Source: Paralithodes platypus
Taxonomy: Eukaryota > Arthropoda > Malacostraca > Decapoda > Lithodidae
Length of the DNA: 64,000 bases
Assembly: GCA_032716605.1 (NCBI GenBank)
Contig: CM064506.1
Location: forward strand, 13,984,131-14,048,130
Reading direction: 5' to 3'
Shown here: one piece after another, positions 32,765 through 43,816 of the stretch
Numbering within the stretch: position 1 is the first letter of the stretch
How the letters are laid out: every line of letters starts with the position of its first letter
Position numbers and translations under genes: made by a program
Notes under the pieces: generated by a model
What the model was told of the DNA's origin: nothing
The model's input: only the letters and a program-made list of their open reading frames with translations
The model's database searches: none

Positions 32765-33550
32765 ATGACCGCCACCAACAAAAGAGTTATTCGGATCCCT
32801 AAAACCGATTACGGTGTAATAAAGCCTCAGTTGATGGCCATCGCCAAGGCTCCGAAGCAAAACGGGTGGTATGATGACAAACGGGAACTCTATTGGTTTA
32901 CTGGTTCATCCCCTGAAGACATGGATTGTTTTGCAAAGGAGATCAAGCAGTGTCTAAGAAGGTATGAAATGTTTAAGATCGGAAAGAAGGGATTCCACAA
33001 GAAGGCCATAGTAAACAAAATGGCTCAGACAAAAGTCGCAGATGCGTTAAGGTTCATTTACCAAGATAAAGCCACAAAGCAGAAAAAAATGTCAGCAGAG
33101 AACTGCTTGTATTGGAGACAGGTGGTTATGTCTGCCAAAGTGTATGCCGTTCATAGTAACCAATTTGAAGTCATTAAGGGGTACTATCACGTAATGAAAA
33201 TGGTACACAAAAAGTGTATGCTGCATGCATTAGGCGTATACCCTTGGGTGGACAACTTCGTGGTTCATGTGCAGGATATGTTGCCTAGGGTTGATGAGGA
33301 GGAAAAAAGGCTAAAGGAATGGAAAATAACTCTGGAGGAGATGGAGAGGAGGAAGGAGGCGTGGAAGATGAAGGAAGAGATGGAGGATAGTAGCAGTGAT
33401 GATAGTGAAAGTAGTAGTGATGAAAGTAGTAGTGATGATGAAAGTAGTAGTGATGATAATGAGAGTAGTAGTGGTGATAGTGATAATAGTGAAAGATGTA
33501 GTGATGATGATGATGGGAGTAGTAGGTCTAATGACATTGGTGAGCATTGA
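32765..33550 (+). CDS. orphan 261-codon protein with Ser/Asp-rich tail
   Basis: A single uninterrupted frame. Residues 1-175 are a mixed, basic, globular-looking sequence (starting MTATNKRVIRIPKTDYG, later LYWRQVVMSAKVYAVHSN and VYPWVDNFVVHVQDML). About 176-205 is a charged probable helix rich in Glu/Lys. About 206-261 is an acidic SSSDDE-type repeat encoded by AGT/GAT runs. No transposon motif. Acidic coding potential resumes in another frame after the stop (33590-33670), so the tail may have been shortened by a frameshift. It has no neighbours that reveal its role. It could be a host orphan gene, an exon captured by a repeat, or an old viral insertion; I cannot choose. Confidence 0.55.
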   Translation: MTATNKRVIRIPKTDYGVIKPQLMAIAKAPKQNGWYDDKRELYWFTGSSPEDMDCFAKEIKQCLRRYEMFKIGKKGFHKKAIVNKMAQTKVADALRFIYQDKATKQKKMSAENCLYWRQVVMSAKVYAVHSNQFEVIKGYYHVMKMVHKKCMLHALGVYPWVDNFVVHVQDMLPRVDEEEKRLKEWKITLEEMERRKEAWKMKEEMEDSSSDDSESSSDESSSDDESSSDDNESSSGDSDNSERCSDDDDGSSRSNDIGEH

Positions 33551-33849
33551 TGATAGGATTAATGGTGGTGGAGAGCATAGCCTTGACGACTAGTGACGAT
33601 GATAGTGATGGTGGTGACAGCAGTAGTGATGAAGGAAAAGATGGAGGAAGGTCGAGGAATGAAGAGTAGGTTCGAGGAGCAGATGGTGGACGGTTTGAAG
33701 AACTTGACAATTGGTGAGGAGAATGGTCTGGGAGGAGTGGAATAGGATATGAAAACATTGTCTATGACTCAGGAATTATGTGTTATACTCGTTTGCGCAT
33801 CGGTATTGGCCATAGTTGAAAGGCTGTCCTATATTTTGCCTTGGTCAGC

Positions 33850-34300
33850 TGCAGCAATATATGAATATTTCCGTGTCTTTTTGTTTTTATTTTTAATGAG
33901 AAACATTTTAAAGCTTTTTAGGAAAACTATAATTTAAAATCGTTATCTGATCCGTTTGCTTAACCCCTTCATGATGCAAGGACGAGTTTCTTCATTATAA
34001 TTTGGTTATTTTTGTTTAGCGATTGTTTTTAATTTAGGAAGAGTTTCCAGGAGTCAAAGGAGTAATATATCTCAATTATTGCTTTGACTTCCAAAATTCC
34101 TGTCTAAACTTAATAAATCTTTTAATGATGGCCAAAATATAAGGAAGGAACTTGCCCTGATAGACTGAAAGAATTAAGCAAACAAATCAGATAACAAAAT
34201 TAAAATGATAATGTTTTCCTAAAAAGACTGAAAATGTTTCTTATTAAACAATAAAATAAGAAGACACGGAAACTTATTATAATCTCAAAACTAATGAGGC
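33850..34300. repeat. large imperfect palindrome, arms about 215 bp
   Basis: 'ttccgtgtctttttgttttt' (33870) with 'tttaggaaaactat' is mirrored at about 34202-34280, and inner parts ('ggagtcaaaggagtaat' against 'attgctttgacttcc') converge at about 34065. Arms perhaps 75-80% identical. The 62-codon hydrophobic ORF at 33749 overlaps the left arm and is probably chance. Confidence 0.65.
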
Positions 34301-34304
34301 TGAA

Positions 34305-34610
34305 CCTGGAGTAGCGGCGTCTACGTCGTGGGTCCACCTCCTGGGGCTGCCGACCCTTCCGTCCGGGGACATTATCGCCGACCGATGGGGGACAGCCGGC
34401 TGCCGACCATGGGAGCCAAACTGCCACAACAATCCCCTGCCCCTTCCTTGAGGGCACGAGAACCTGGGAGTGGCTTCGATCGCCCGGGCAAGTACCACAC
34501 CTCTCAAAACCACAAATCCTTGAGAGCCCTGTGGGAAAGCCCGACCGTGGCCTTGGAGACTCGGGGCTGTTCGGCCATGCAGCATAGGGAACAACAACAA
34601 CAACAACAAG
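34305..34610 (+). mobile_element. SINE-2, shares its 3' end with SINE-1
   Basis: A GC-rich body unlike SINE-1, but ending 'cggggctgttcggcca.gcag' and (AAC)n (34590-34609), the SINE-1 terminus. It sits against a TTAA-2 MITE fragment. Confidence 0.6.
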
Positions 34611-34700
34611 ATAATGGGGCTAAACATAAGGGAGAAGGAGGTACAAAAAATCCACCACCTGTAAGAGGTAGGCCTATAATTTTGTTCTACATGATTATAT
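34611..34700. repeat. TTAA-2 MITE fragment
   Basis: 'aatggggctaaacataaggg' and 'agaaggaggt' match 25560-25584 and 48880-48900. Confidence 0.5.
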
Positions 34701-35302
34701 TTCAATAGTATGGAATCTAAAGATCTGAGGTGAAGCCATTGATTTCTGGGGCTGATGAGTGATTGGTGCTTCTGAATGCTTGTGTGCTTGCTTTTGGTGG
34801 GCGAAGTGTTATATGTGTTCTTCTCCTGTCACCTCTTTTTCCTTGCTCGTTTTTTGCTGATCCTCCCTACCCCTTGACAGATCCTCCCTTCCCCTTGACT
34901 GACTGGAACCTATAAAGACAGTTGGTTGCAAATGGCTTCACATTATGGTTACCATTAGACAATTTTCTTTACCTTATGATTTACCTTTAAGACTCAAAGA
35001 GGTAAATACAATCTCAATAAACCCTTTATATATCATAGGTCCTTTTTATACTGCATAATATACTTTTTATACTGGCACAGTTGTGTGCCAACTGCCAGAC
35101 AGTGTGGACGCAGCCGCTCCCTCTCCTTTTCCCGCCCTGCCTCGCCCCGCCCCCTTGTCCAGCTGAGTGGTTTTTAATCAAACATTAACATTAGTTTTTT
35201 TAACTTGACGCATTGTAATCTTTCTTTACAATTTAGAATTAGACCTTTTAACATTATTTTGACTTAAGCAACGCTAGCAATTTTTTAAAATATACTCGTT
35301 TA
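34701..35302. other. no gene; LINE-B 5' flank
   Basis: 'tgctgatcctccctacccc' (about 34856) is shared with about 23490. Otherwise AT-rich. Confidence 0.4.
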
Positions 35303-35756
35303 ATGTATCTTATTAATCCTGACTGGAAACTACCCCAAACTACCATGACAGGCCAAAATAACTCAGTTCGAGTATGGCCGAGAACACGCAAACACCGGAA
35401 ATATTCACCCTCACATAAGGTAAAATCTTTACATCTAACACATTTCTTAGCCTCACACATTACCTCACATATTATTACAATTACACTCCTTGCTTTGACA
35501 CTACATTCAGTTACACATAAAGTAGCTCAAACACCACCAAGCACATACAATGACACAACAACAAACACGAGCCCTCTCTGTAACACGATACTTAAGGCTA
35601 TCCCTCAACATCATCATCATTAGTGCTCCAAACCACACCACAGCAATACAAACACACATCAAAAACACACCATCCTACTTCTGTTGCTACTGTGTGGAGA
35701 CACAGGCGCTATGGTCAACCCTGGACCCTACTGTTCCAAATACCCATGTTATATTT

Positions 35757-37815
35757 GAGGCGCTCATTCGCGGAACGTGTTGACCGCCCAAAATAAAAAA
35801 CGGAGTAAATCGCGTCTGAAGTTTGCCGACTTATAAAAAGCTGTAACTATCAGACCCGATTAAGGAGAGAGGTGACAGTGTTATCAAAATGTTCGGAAAA
35901 TAGTATCTAGCCATGTACCACAAAAAAAAAATAATAAATTGCTTGTAATTAATAGTAACGTGAGTGTGATTGAAATAATCCCATGATTTTATAACCCCAT
36001 ATCAATTCAATACTGTAGAAACGTTGAGAAAAGCAAATGTATAACAATGAACATAAATAATATTATCAGTGAATAATAATAAGACATGGAAGAGTAGGGT
36101 AAGATAATAGAAACATAATTTTATAAAATTAATAAGCGATAATAAAGATTAGAAAATGGAGGAAGACATGGTGAATAATAATGAATAAGTAAAACACAAG
36201 AATAGAGTAATAATTTTTCTACTTTAATGTTATTGATTTATTATTATAGAAAGTAAGCTAGTATTACTGTTAATTAATTAATTTGGGATGTTTTATTCAG
36301 CTTGGGAAGGACATGATTTTACAAATCTAAGGAAGGAATTTGATGGCTAGTTACTATAATGTTCTTGTGTAAAGATTGCTATTGTTTAACAATTTTACCT
36401 TACTAAAATGCATTATTACTCTATTCTATTGTTACATTTTTATATTCATACTCACCGAGTAGTCATGCAGTGTCGCTATCACTGTCACTATCATCTGCAT
36501 ACTCTTGCAGGTTGTCATCAATATCAGAGGAGTCAGAGTTGTTGTCCAAGGCTGGTCTAGCTGCTCTACTGAGGTCCATCTGCATACGAAAAAGTTCCTG
36601 GTAATACTCCGAGTGGATTGGCGGAATGTAGGATAGCAGGTCGTGGACGGCTTGGAGTTTGTCAGCTTGAAGTTTGATGGCAGCTGGGTACTTGGGGGTG
36701 AGTGGCACTCGTGACAGATTAAAGGCCGATGGAGCATACTTGGCTATACCTGGCATAAGCCTGAGACAATGCAGAGGCCCCTCGTAGCCTATAATGGCTG
36801 GTAATGCTGGGAAATGATGCAATGTGTTTGTGCACACGCTTTGCATCAGGACCTGCAATGGTGACACGGTTTTTGTGTTGCCCGCGGCCGTCTCTCTTCG
36901 GTGTACCAGTGTCACTCACGTGGGTCAGGGCATTCTCTAATCTTGTCCTACCTATGGCTAAAATGTTGATGAAGGCTGTCTTGCAAACATTATAAGTAGT
37001 AGACTGGTAGGAGAGAGTAAATTTGCGGGTGCATGACCGATGGGGACCAGGGTTGTTGATGTCGGCAGGCTTTCTTCGTCGTTTCACTGGCACTGACAGA
37101 ACGTGTTTCTGAATGAAGGTATTCTGGACTAACCATCTCCAGTTTGCCAGAAGTTATTGTGGATTGCTTGGCGGATAGGTTCAGCAATTTTATCGTAGCA
37201 TCCATCATTGCAAGGCGGTCCAATAACTCTAGCATTCACTGTATTTCCTGTTTGGGCGGCTGACATATTCCTTCCCAGAATTTCTCTTGTTCCTGGCGAT
37301 TATTTCAGACCAATTGTCCGGATTACACCTCTTTTTTATAGGTGGGGGTGGGCTCCCACTATCACTCTCACTCTCACTATCACTCATTGTTCAGGGAAGC
37401 ACTGCAACACGGTCAAATCGGCACAAACACAACACCAGGTGCGAGGTAAATGATCCGTACGGCGAGAGAGCTGAGCTAGACTGTATGGTGGCGGGAGAAC
37501 AGAGAGCAACGCGCGCCGTGAGTGGCTGAGCTGGCGCCCACGCGGTACCATAGCCTGCTGTCCATTGGCTGGCTGAACACACGCTGCCTGGGTGGCGCGT
37601 ATCACCCTATGCGATGCAGAAACTAGGGCTAGGCAAACGCCCTGTCACCACGGACGAAAGAGCGTCGTACTTTATGCGATTTTCACCATGTTGACATTCT
37701 CAAATATAGCTCCCTACCATGGCTCCAGATTCGGGAAGGATGTGGCAATATAATGCGATAATATAACGGGTTTTGCCAGAGGTGGCGGTTAACAGGTTCC
37801 GCGAATGAGCGCCTC
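35757..37815 (-). mobile_element. DNA transposon, 2059 bp, TSD ATTT
   Basis: Termini gaggcgctcattcgcggaac and the mirror; homology continues to 'accgcc' (about 34 bp). ATTT flanks both sides (35753-35756, 37816-37819), and removal restores the LINE-B PHD-finger coding. A 4-bp TSD with a transposase of this type fits Sola-like elements, but the superfamily is not certain. Confidence 0.85.
36468..37387 (-). pseudogene. transposase relic lacking its catalytic core
   Basis: Starting near 37387 with an acidic MSDSESESD leader, then NWSEIIARNKRNSGKEYV; after a frameshift VIGPPCNDGCYDKI and HNNFWQTGDG; after another, VQNTFIQKHVLSVPVKRRR, a YNVCKTAFINILAIGRTR segment, RDGRGQHKNR, then VHKHIASFPSITSHYR. 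This order is known from transposon-encoded proteins widespread in arthropod genomes. The last frame gives a C-terminal helix KLQAVHDLLSYIPPIHSEYY and an acidic tail. The central DDE region is absent, so the copy is internally deleted and not autonomous. Confidence 0.7.
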
Positions 37816-38539
37816 ATTTGTAGAAAAGCGGTTAAATGGGGACAGAGGGCCATTCAGTGTGAACCCTGCGGTGATAGGTCCGAACATGAAGGCTGGTATC
37901 ATGTCAGCTGTCTCGGATCTTTCACACAGGTTTATGCTGGATTAGTTAACAATAGCGTCTCGTGGATCTGCGACAGTTGCGGCATGCCTAATTTCTCTAG
38001 TTCTTTCTTCTCATCTTCTCTCATCCCATTATACAACTCCTTCGACACACTAAATGAACATAACACGAACAATCCTCCTAACAACACACCTCTCTCTTGA
38101 ACCCTAAACACTCAACACCAGCAAACATACTCCATCTCACAGCTCTCCACCACTAACTCTTAGCATAATACCAAGTCCCCAGATGTTCTCCCAGTGTTCC
38201 GGGGACTCATCGACCTCTCGCAACTCATCCTCAATAATAAATACACCCCATTCCAACCAAAATCATTCACATAATCACTACTCACCTGCTCTAAACCATG
38301 CTCACCAATCACTACCACCCTCAACCATCCATCTCCTTTACTTATCAATGAGCCCCACACTACCAGTTCCTTCTTCCTTAGAATCCTCACCTTCCACTTA
38401 TATCCATTCCCATCCATCCATCTCTTCCTCCTCCTCCCTAAACTCTCACCCCATCTCTCCTATCATTACCCCCCCTAGGTCTCATTCCTCCTTATCTTCC
38501 AACTCCACCTCCATACCATCCGACTCTACCCTAGACTGT

Positions 38540-38851
38540 AGATCTCAAGTGACGGCGTCTTTTCCGTGGATTGACCTCCCAATCTACCAGATTGGAAGCC
38601 AAAGTGTCACATTTTTCCTGCCCCTCAACTTTCTCTTCATAATTGCTGAGGGGCACAGGGCCCTGGGTGGGCTTTGGTTTCCCGGACGTTTCCGCACCCT
38701 CCTCAGCTCCCTGCCATGGAGTGGCTTCGGTCACCCAGGCTTTATTGAGGGAGGCAGGAGGGTTCTGTGGGGGCGCTCAGTTATGGTCTTGGCCTTGCTT
38801 GGGGCCTTGGGGCTGTTCGGCCAGGCAGCTTGGGGAACAACAACAACAACA
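38540..38851 (+). mobile_element. SINE-1 inserted in LINE-B, 12-bp TSD
   Basis: A 5'-truncated SINE-1 starting 'agatctcaagtgacg' and ending in (AAC)n. The flanking duplication accctagactgt is at 38528-38539 and 38852-38863. It entered the linker between LINE-B ORF1 and ORF2, so SINE-1 was active after this LINE-B copy arrived. Confidence 0.9.
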
Positions 38852-38924
38852 ACCCTAGACTGTTCCTCCATATCTTTTCCCAACTCACTTGACTCCATAT
38901 CTGACATTCCTCATCATAGTCCAA

Positions 38925-41840
38925 CAACCCTCCGCCTCCTTAATATTAATTTTCGCAGCATCCAATCAAAATACCCCAACTACAGCATACCATCACCACC
39001 TATAACCCTGACATCATAATAGGGACAGAGACATGGTTGACGCCGGACATTGACTCGACAGAAATATTCCCACCTCCCTTTAACATGACAGTAATACGTA
39101 AAGACCGCTTGCCGGAGGCCGGGAAAGGTGGTGGTGTACTGATTGCCACCAAACCTGGCCTCACAGTTAAACACAGACCGGACCTCGACACAGACTGTGA
39201 AATCGTCTGGATCCAACTCCAACTTTCCAACTGTAAATCACTCCTTCTCGCTGCTTTCTACAGACCACCTTCTTCCAACACTGATTACTGACACAACCTT
39301 CACACATCCCTAGCACGTATTAACGCAGACAAGCACATATGGATCTCAGGCGATTTTAACCTCCCTGACATTGACTGGACTGCCATCTCTCCCCTCGATC
39401 CTCCCGATGCTGACACTCCTGATCCTATCATTCCCCACACTAACAGACGCCAACTACACGATACCTTCATAGACACCATCAATACATTCTCACTTTCACA
39501 AACAGTACTCAAGCCAACACGAACACAAATTCGCCCCGGTGGCGATGGCGGCCCTTCTACCACATCTCACACCTTAGACCTATTTCTCACTAACAACATT
39601 CTTCACATAACAAACACACAAGTTGTTCCAGGACTGAGCGACCATGACATTGTACTTGTTGACGCTGATCTCCGACCAACTAGACAAAAACAGCGACCAA
39701 GACCTATCATTATCTACTCCAGAGCTGACTTAGACGCGATCAAACAAGACTTGACTAACTCAAAAATTACTTTTTTATAACAGACCCACACACAAGACCC
39801 CTCTTAACAAACTGGAACAACTTGCAACACACCATCCATACAGCCATGCACAAATACATACCACAAAAAAAAACCATCCAGTAGATATACTCTTCCATGG
39901 TTCACCAAGGATCTACGTAGACAACATCACAAAAAAACAGACTTTATAAACGTGCGCAGACACACAACACACCTGTAAACTGGACCGCATATACATCACA
40001 CCAAAAAACATTTGCCAAAAACATAAAAAAGCGGAACGCAAACACATAGCTTCTTATCTTGCAGACAACGTCAGAAACAACACCAAACATTTCTTCAAAT
40101 TTTTCAAGTCGTGCATCACATCACTTAAAGACAACAACGACACTCTACAAACCACTCCAGAACACAAAGCACAGATACTCAACACTCATTTCCATCAGTA
40201 TTCACACAAGAAAACAACCAAATACCTAACATGCCAGAAAACCCCTACCCCCCCATACCCCACCTAGACATAACGACTAACGGCATACAGAAACTACTAG
40301 AGACACTTGACACAAACAAAGCCACTGGTCCTGACAACATCCCTGCCTTCATCCTTAAAAATTGTGCCTCAATCCTTGCCCCCATCCTGCAAAGCATCTT
40401 TACTCAGTCACTTCACACAGGCATCCTTCCACCTGACTGGCTTTGTGCGAACATCACTCCCCTTTTCAAGACAGGTGACAGGACTGACCCAAAGAATTAT
40501 AGACCCATCTCACTCACATCCATCCCATGCAAAATTTTAGAACACATTATACATAAACACATTATGAATCACCTAGACGCAAACAACATCCTTACTGACA
40601 CACAACATGGATTTCGGCCCAAAAGATCATGCGAATCACAACTCATTGCCACATATCATGACATAACTAAACAACTGGACCGACGAGACATTAAACAGGT
40701 TGACGCTATTATCCTCGATTTCGCCAAAGCCTTTGACAAAGTACCCCACAAAGACTTCAGCATAAATTATCTTTTTACGGTATAACTGGACCTACTCTTC
40801 ACTGGATCACTAATTTCCTTACAAAACGGACTCAACGAGTACTCCTTGACGGCTCTTCCTCAGACTCTGTCCCTGTTTCTTCTGGTGTCCCACAAGGCAC
40901 CGTTCTTGGCCCTCTTCTTTTCCTTCTTTACATTAATGACCTTCCTCTGTCAACACCTAACTCTTCTACTAGACTATTTGCCGACGATAGTTTGATGTTT
41001 AGGCCCATACTGACTAGAGACGACTGTGGACTTATCCAGCAAGACTTAAACGCCCTCGAAAATTGGGAGAACACCTGGCAGATGTCTTTCCGCCCCGATA
41101 AATGTAAACTTCTCCGCTTTACCCGCTCCCGATCACCCATCACTTTCAATTACACATTACACAACCAACCACTAGAATCAGTTCCTTCATACAAATATCT
41201 TGGCGTTCACCTCTCCACCAACCTAATATTCAACACCCACATTCATCACATACAAAGTCAGGCAAACCGCACACTAGGGTTCTTGAGGAGGAATTTACAC
41301 AATTGTACACGAGACATCAAACACATAGCTTATAACACCTTTGTTCGCCCAACACTGGAGTACTACGCCGCAGTATGGGATCCATACACTCAATCTAACA
41401 TTAACACACTTGAAAAATTTACACAAAAGCAGCCAGGTTCATCACACACAATTACACGCAAACCCCAGGCATCACAACCCTTATCAAAAATCAATAAGCA
41501 TGGAAATCCTTAACACTCGAAGACTCAGGCACAGACTCACAGTAATGTATAAAATCACACACAATTATATTGACATTAAAAAACATGAATACCTACACAA
41601 CTCAAACACCCGCAACACTCGTAACACACACTCATAAGTACCAAACATACCACACTAATACTGACGTCTACAAACAGTCATTCTTTCCACGAACCATACG
41701 GGATTGGAACAGTCTCCCAGAAGATACAATAAATAGCCCTACACTAGACACATTCAAACACAGAATAAACCTAACATTTCGCCCACATCACACACACACA
41801 CACCATAAACCCTCCACTTACAGTAGCTCCCCCCATCCTA
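38925..41840 (+). pseudogene. LINE-B ORF2, endonuclease plus reverse transcriptase
   Basis: Endonuclease: LRLLNINFRSIQSK (Asn), IIIGTETWLTPDID (Glu), AAFYRPPSSN, WISGDFNLPDIDW (Asp/Asn), GLSDHDIVLVD (Asp/His). A TGA at 39289 and frameshifts at about 39000 and 39760-39900 interrupt it. Reverse transcriptase from 40231: LDTNKATGPDNIPAF, NYRPISLTSIPCKILEH, QHGFRPKRSC, IILDFAKAFDKVPHK (motif A), frameshift at about 40752, SGVPQGTVLGPLLF (B), RLFADDSLMF (C, FADD), YKYLGVHLSTNL, then SFFPRTIRDWNSLP near 41680. Typical of CR1/L2-group elements. Not translatable as one protein. Confidence 0.85.
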
Positions 41841-41945
41841 TATCCTGACCCCCCATCCTCCACCCTAATACCCTTATATGTGTGATATGCGCAAGTCCAG
41901 CGCCCTACACATTATCAATCGAGATCGAGATCGAGATAAGATCGT

Positions 41946-42779
41946 CTAATTTTAGCCAGAATAAAAAGTAAAACAAGGTCATCTTGTTTTGAATGGGTAT
42001 TATTAATTTATATGAAAAATGAAAATAGGCAATCTCTCTCGATCTCTCTCTTACATAAAAAATATAATGTATTACCTGCTGTAGCCAATCTGAAAAATCC
42101 CGCAACCACAAACTACCCGAGTTGACGTCTGGGATAGTGTAAAATAGTCGTTGGTGGCGAAGTCTTATATAAACCCACCACTTAATGCATCACCACGAGA
42201 AGCCTTTACAACGGTACCTCATTTCTACTTTCCTAGTTTTCTGAAGAGCGTAGAGAGGGGAGAAGGGGTGTTGGAGAGAGGAAGCTGTTGGAGTGGCTTT
42301 GTTGTGTGTGTTATTAGTCTGTAATCAAAGTTCCAACAGGTATGAAAACGAGCCTCCAACCGATGATTAAGGCAGTAACTATCATAATGTTATACTCCTT
42401 TACAAATGTTCACTGTTACTGGTGTTGGTGAAGTGATAATTTTAAATGGAGATACTTTAATAATTTTAATTGTTGTTTTAGGTGGTGGTGCCTTCTATCC
42501 AGGAGTTCCTAACTTCCTATTGAATACTAATTAACAATAACAAATTAGGTATACATGTAGGGGCTGTGGTGTCTGCTGGGGGGGCATAGGTTTCTCATGG
42601 GGGGGCACGTGGCACCCCCATGCCCCCCCTTGGCTACGCCACTGAGACTGTAATTGGTGAAGATATTTGACCCGATTGTAATGAATAGACTATAGTGTTT
42701 GTGAGGTAATATGAGGATTCTTAAGGCAGTGTCACAGGAGAAATTTCTTAGGCGTTTTATCTAATCTGTCATCGATTCT
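41946..42779. other. no gene; transposon-like end near 42590
   Basis: 42575-42645 has G-rich and C-rich runs mirrored around 'cacgtggc', then 'ttggctacgccactga', resembling a transposon terminus. No ORF of note. Confidence 0.4.
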
Positions 42780-42965
42780 GGCACTAATTCCTTGCACTTA
42801 ACGATAGTGCGTTACTATATTTGCGATTAGTTTGCTTGGGAACCAGATAAACTTGCTCATGTAGTTATGTACACCCTATGTGGTGGATGTGTTATTTTAT
42901 TTCATTAAAGCATTATTTCCACAGTGATTTTTATTAGTTCTTTTGTATTTATCTTGTAAATTAAT
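42780..42965 (+). repeat. repeat D copy
   Basis: From 'cgatagtgcgttactatat' through 'gtacaccctatgtggtgga' to 'tgatttttattagttctttt'. It lacks the ttggtttgttt end. Confidence 0.7.
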
Positions 42966-43019
42966 TTCAATTAACTAAGGTATAGGTTCATTATTAAAAG
43001 TAAATTAATTTACAGTACC

Positions 43020-43740
43020 ATTAGGCGGGTGCGCCAACCCCGAAAGGAGTTGAAATAGGGGAGCTATCCTCCCACCAAAGGCGGCTTTCTAGGGCCTTTC
43101 CTCCCCCCTGATACTACTCTCCTTGACGCGGTTGGGGGGCTTCGGGGCCGGCGACTGGAGCTTGATGGGGGATGGTTGTGGTACTTACCCTTCTTATCTC
43201 CCCTCGAGCTTTCGTCCTCAGCTTGACTAATTTTGAGTAGTTTTTCATTCCTCATTCTATGATTTTCCCCTTCTATTCTTATTCTGTCCCATTTGGCTGT
43301 CCTCGGGCAGCCTATATCTCATGTCTCCCTGGCCTGGCTAGGTAGCAGATTCCTGGCCTGATTTGTCTCTTCGGTTGCTGATGTGGCCGGACTGACTTGA
43401 TTCCCTTCGGTAATGCATTTTTTGCTTCTCGATGTGATTTTTTTCTACCTTCGACCTGATCTTTCATTCTTCACCCTGACCACTTCTTGGTTTGTGTTGT
43501 GGTGTAGCAGTTCTTGCCTCATCCTTCGGCCCTGCCCTATGAGAGCTTTGATGTGGAGCTCGTGTGGTCCGGCTGAACTGGTGAAATGGCGAGAAATGTC
43601 TGCGTGTCTTCACCTTCCTCAATTTGTTCCCCTACTGCCCTTCCCTCTCTATCTTGACTCGTTTAGTTATATATCTTGATCGAATCCTTCGGGCCAGCCC
43701 TATGAGAGTTCTTTTGTAGAGCTCAGTGGTCTGGTTAAAC

Positions 43741-43775
<35 letters not shown>
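43020..43775 (+). repeat. retroelement-like repeat with poly(A) tail
   Basis: GC-balanced sequence with two internal copies of a block around 'gccctatgagag' and 'gtggagctcgtgtggtc' (about 43540 and 43710), ending in about 30 A at 43745-43775. Possibly the 3' end of an unclassified LINE. Repeated at 56340-57130. Confidence 0.5.
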
Positions 43776-43778
<3 letters not shown>

Positions 43779-43816
43779 TAGCTGATGCAGAGAGGATTGG
43801 GTTCTAGTCATGTTGT

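Larger units (their letters stand above)
35303..38098 (+). pseudogene. LINE-B ORF1: leader, NPGP motif, PHD finger
   Basis: The frame from 35303 has one in-frame TAG (35621), then a hydrophobic LLLLLLCGD stretch, GAMVNPGPYC (NPGP codons 35717-35728) and the first Cys of a zinc finger (KYPC). The transposon 35757-37815 intervenes. Beyond it: CRKAVKWGQRAIQC, EPCGDRSEHEGWYHVSC, then SWICDSCGMPNF. The order Cys4-His-Cys3 is a PHD-type finger, as in ORF1 of several CR1/L2 relatives, where it may mediate protein or RNA contacts. NPGP at the end of a 2A-like peptide would cause ribosome skipping; here the preceding residues (GAMV) depart from the D-x-E-x consensus. The frame ends at 38098 before a Ser/Pro-rich linker. 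Confidence 0.75.
35303..41945 (+). mobile_element. LINE-B (CR1/L2-like), near full-length, doubly interrupted
   Basis: ORF1 (2A-like motif and PHD finger), ORF2 (endonuclease and reverse transcriptase), and a 3' end with short (GATCGA)n at 41919-41938. Interrupted by a DNA transposon at 35757-37815 and SINE-1 at 38540-38851. Without these the element is about 4.25 kb. A truncated copy is at 21398-22490, and a repeat of the 3' part at 54001-55260. Confidence 0.85.

Noticed and set aside
33749..33937. 62-residue hydrophobic protein that could be membrane-spanning
   Set aside because: Overlaps the arm of a large palindrome; hydrophobicity follows from T-rich sequence; no conservation evidence.
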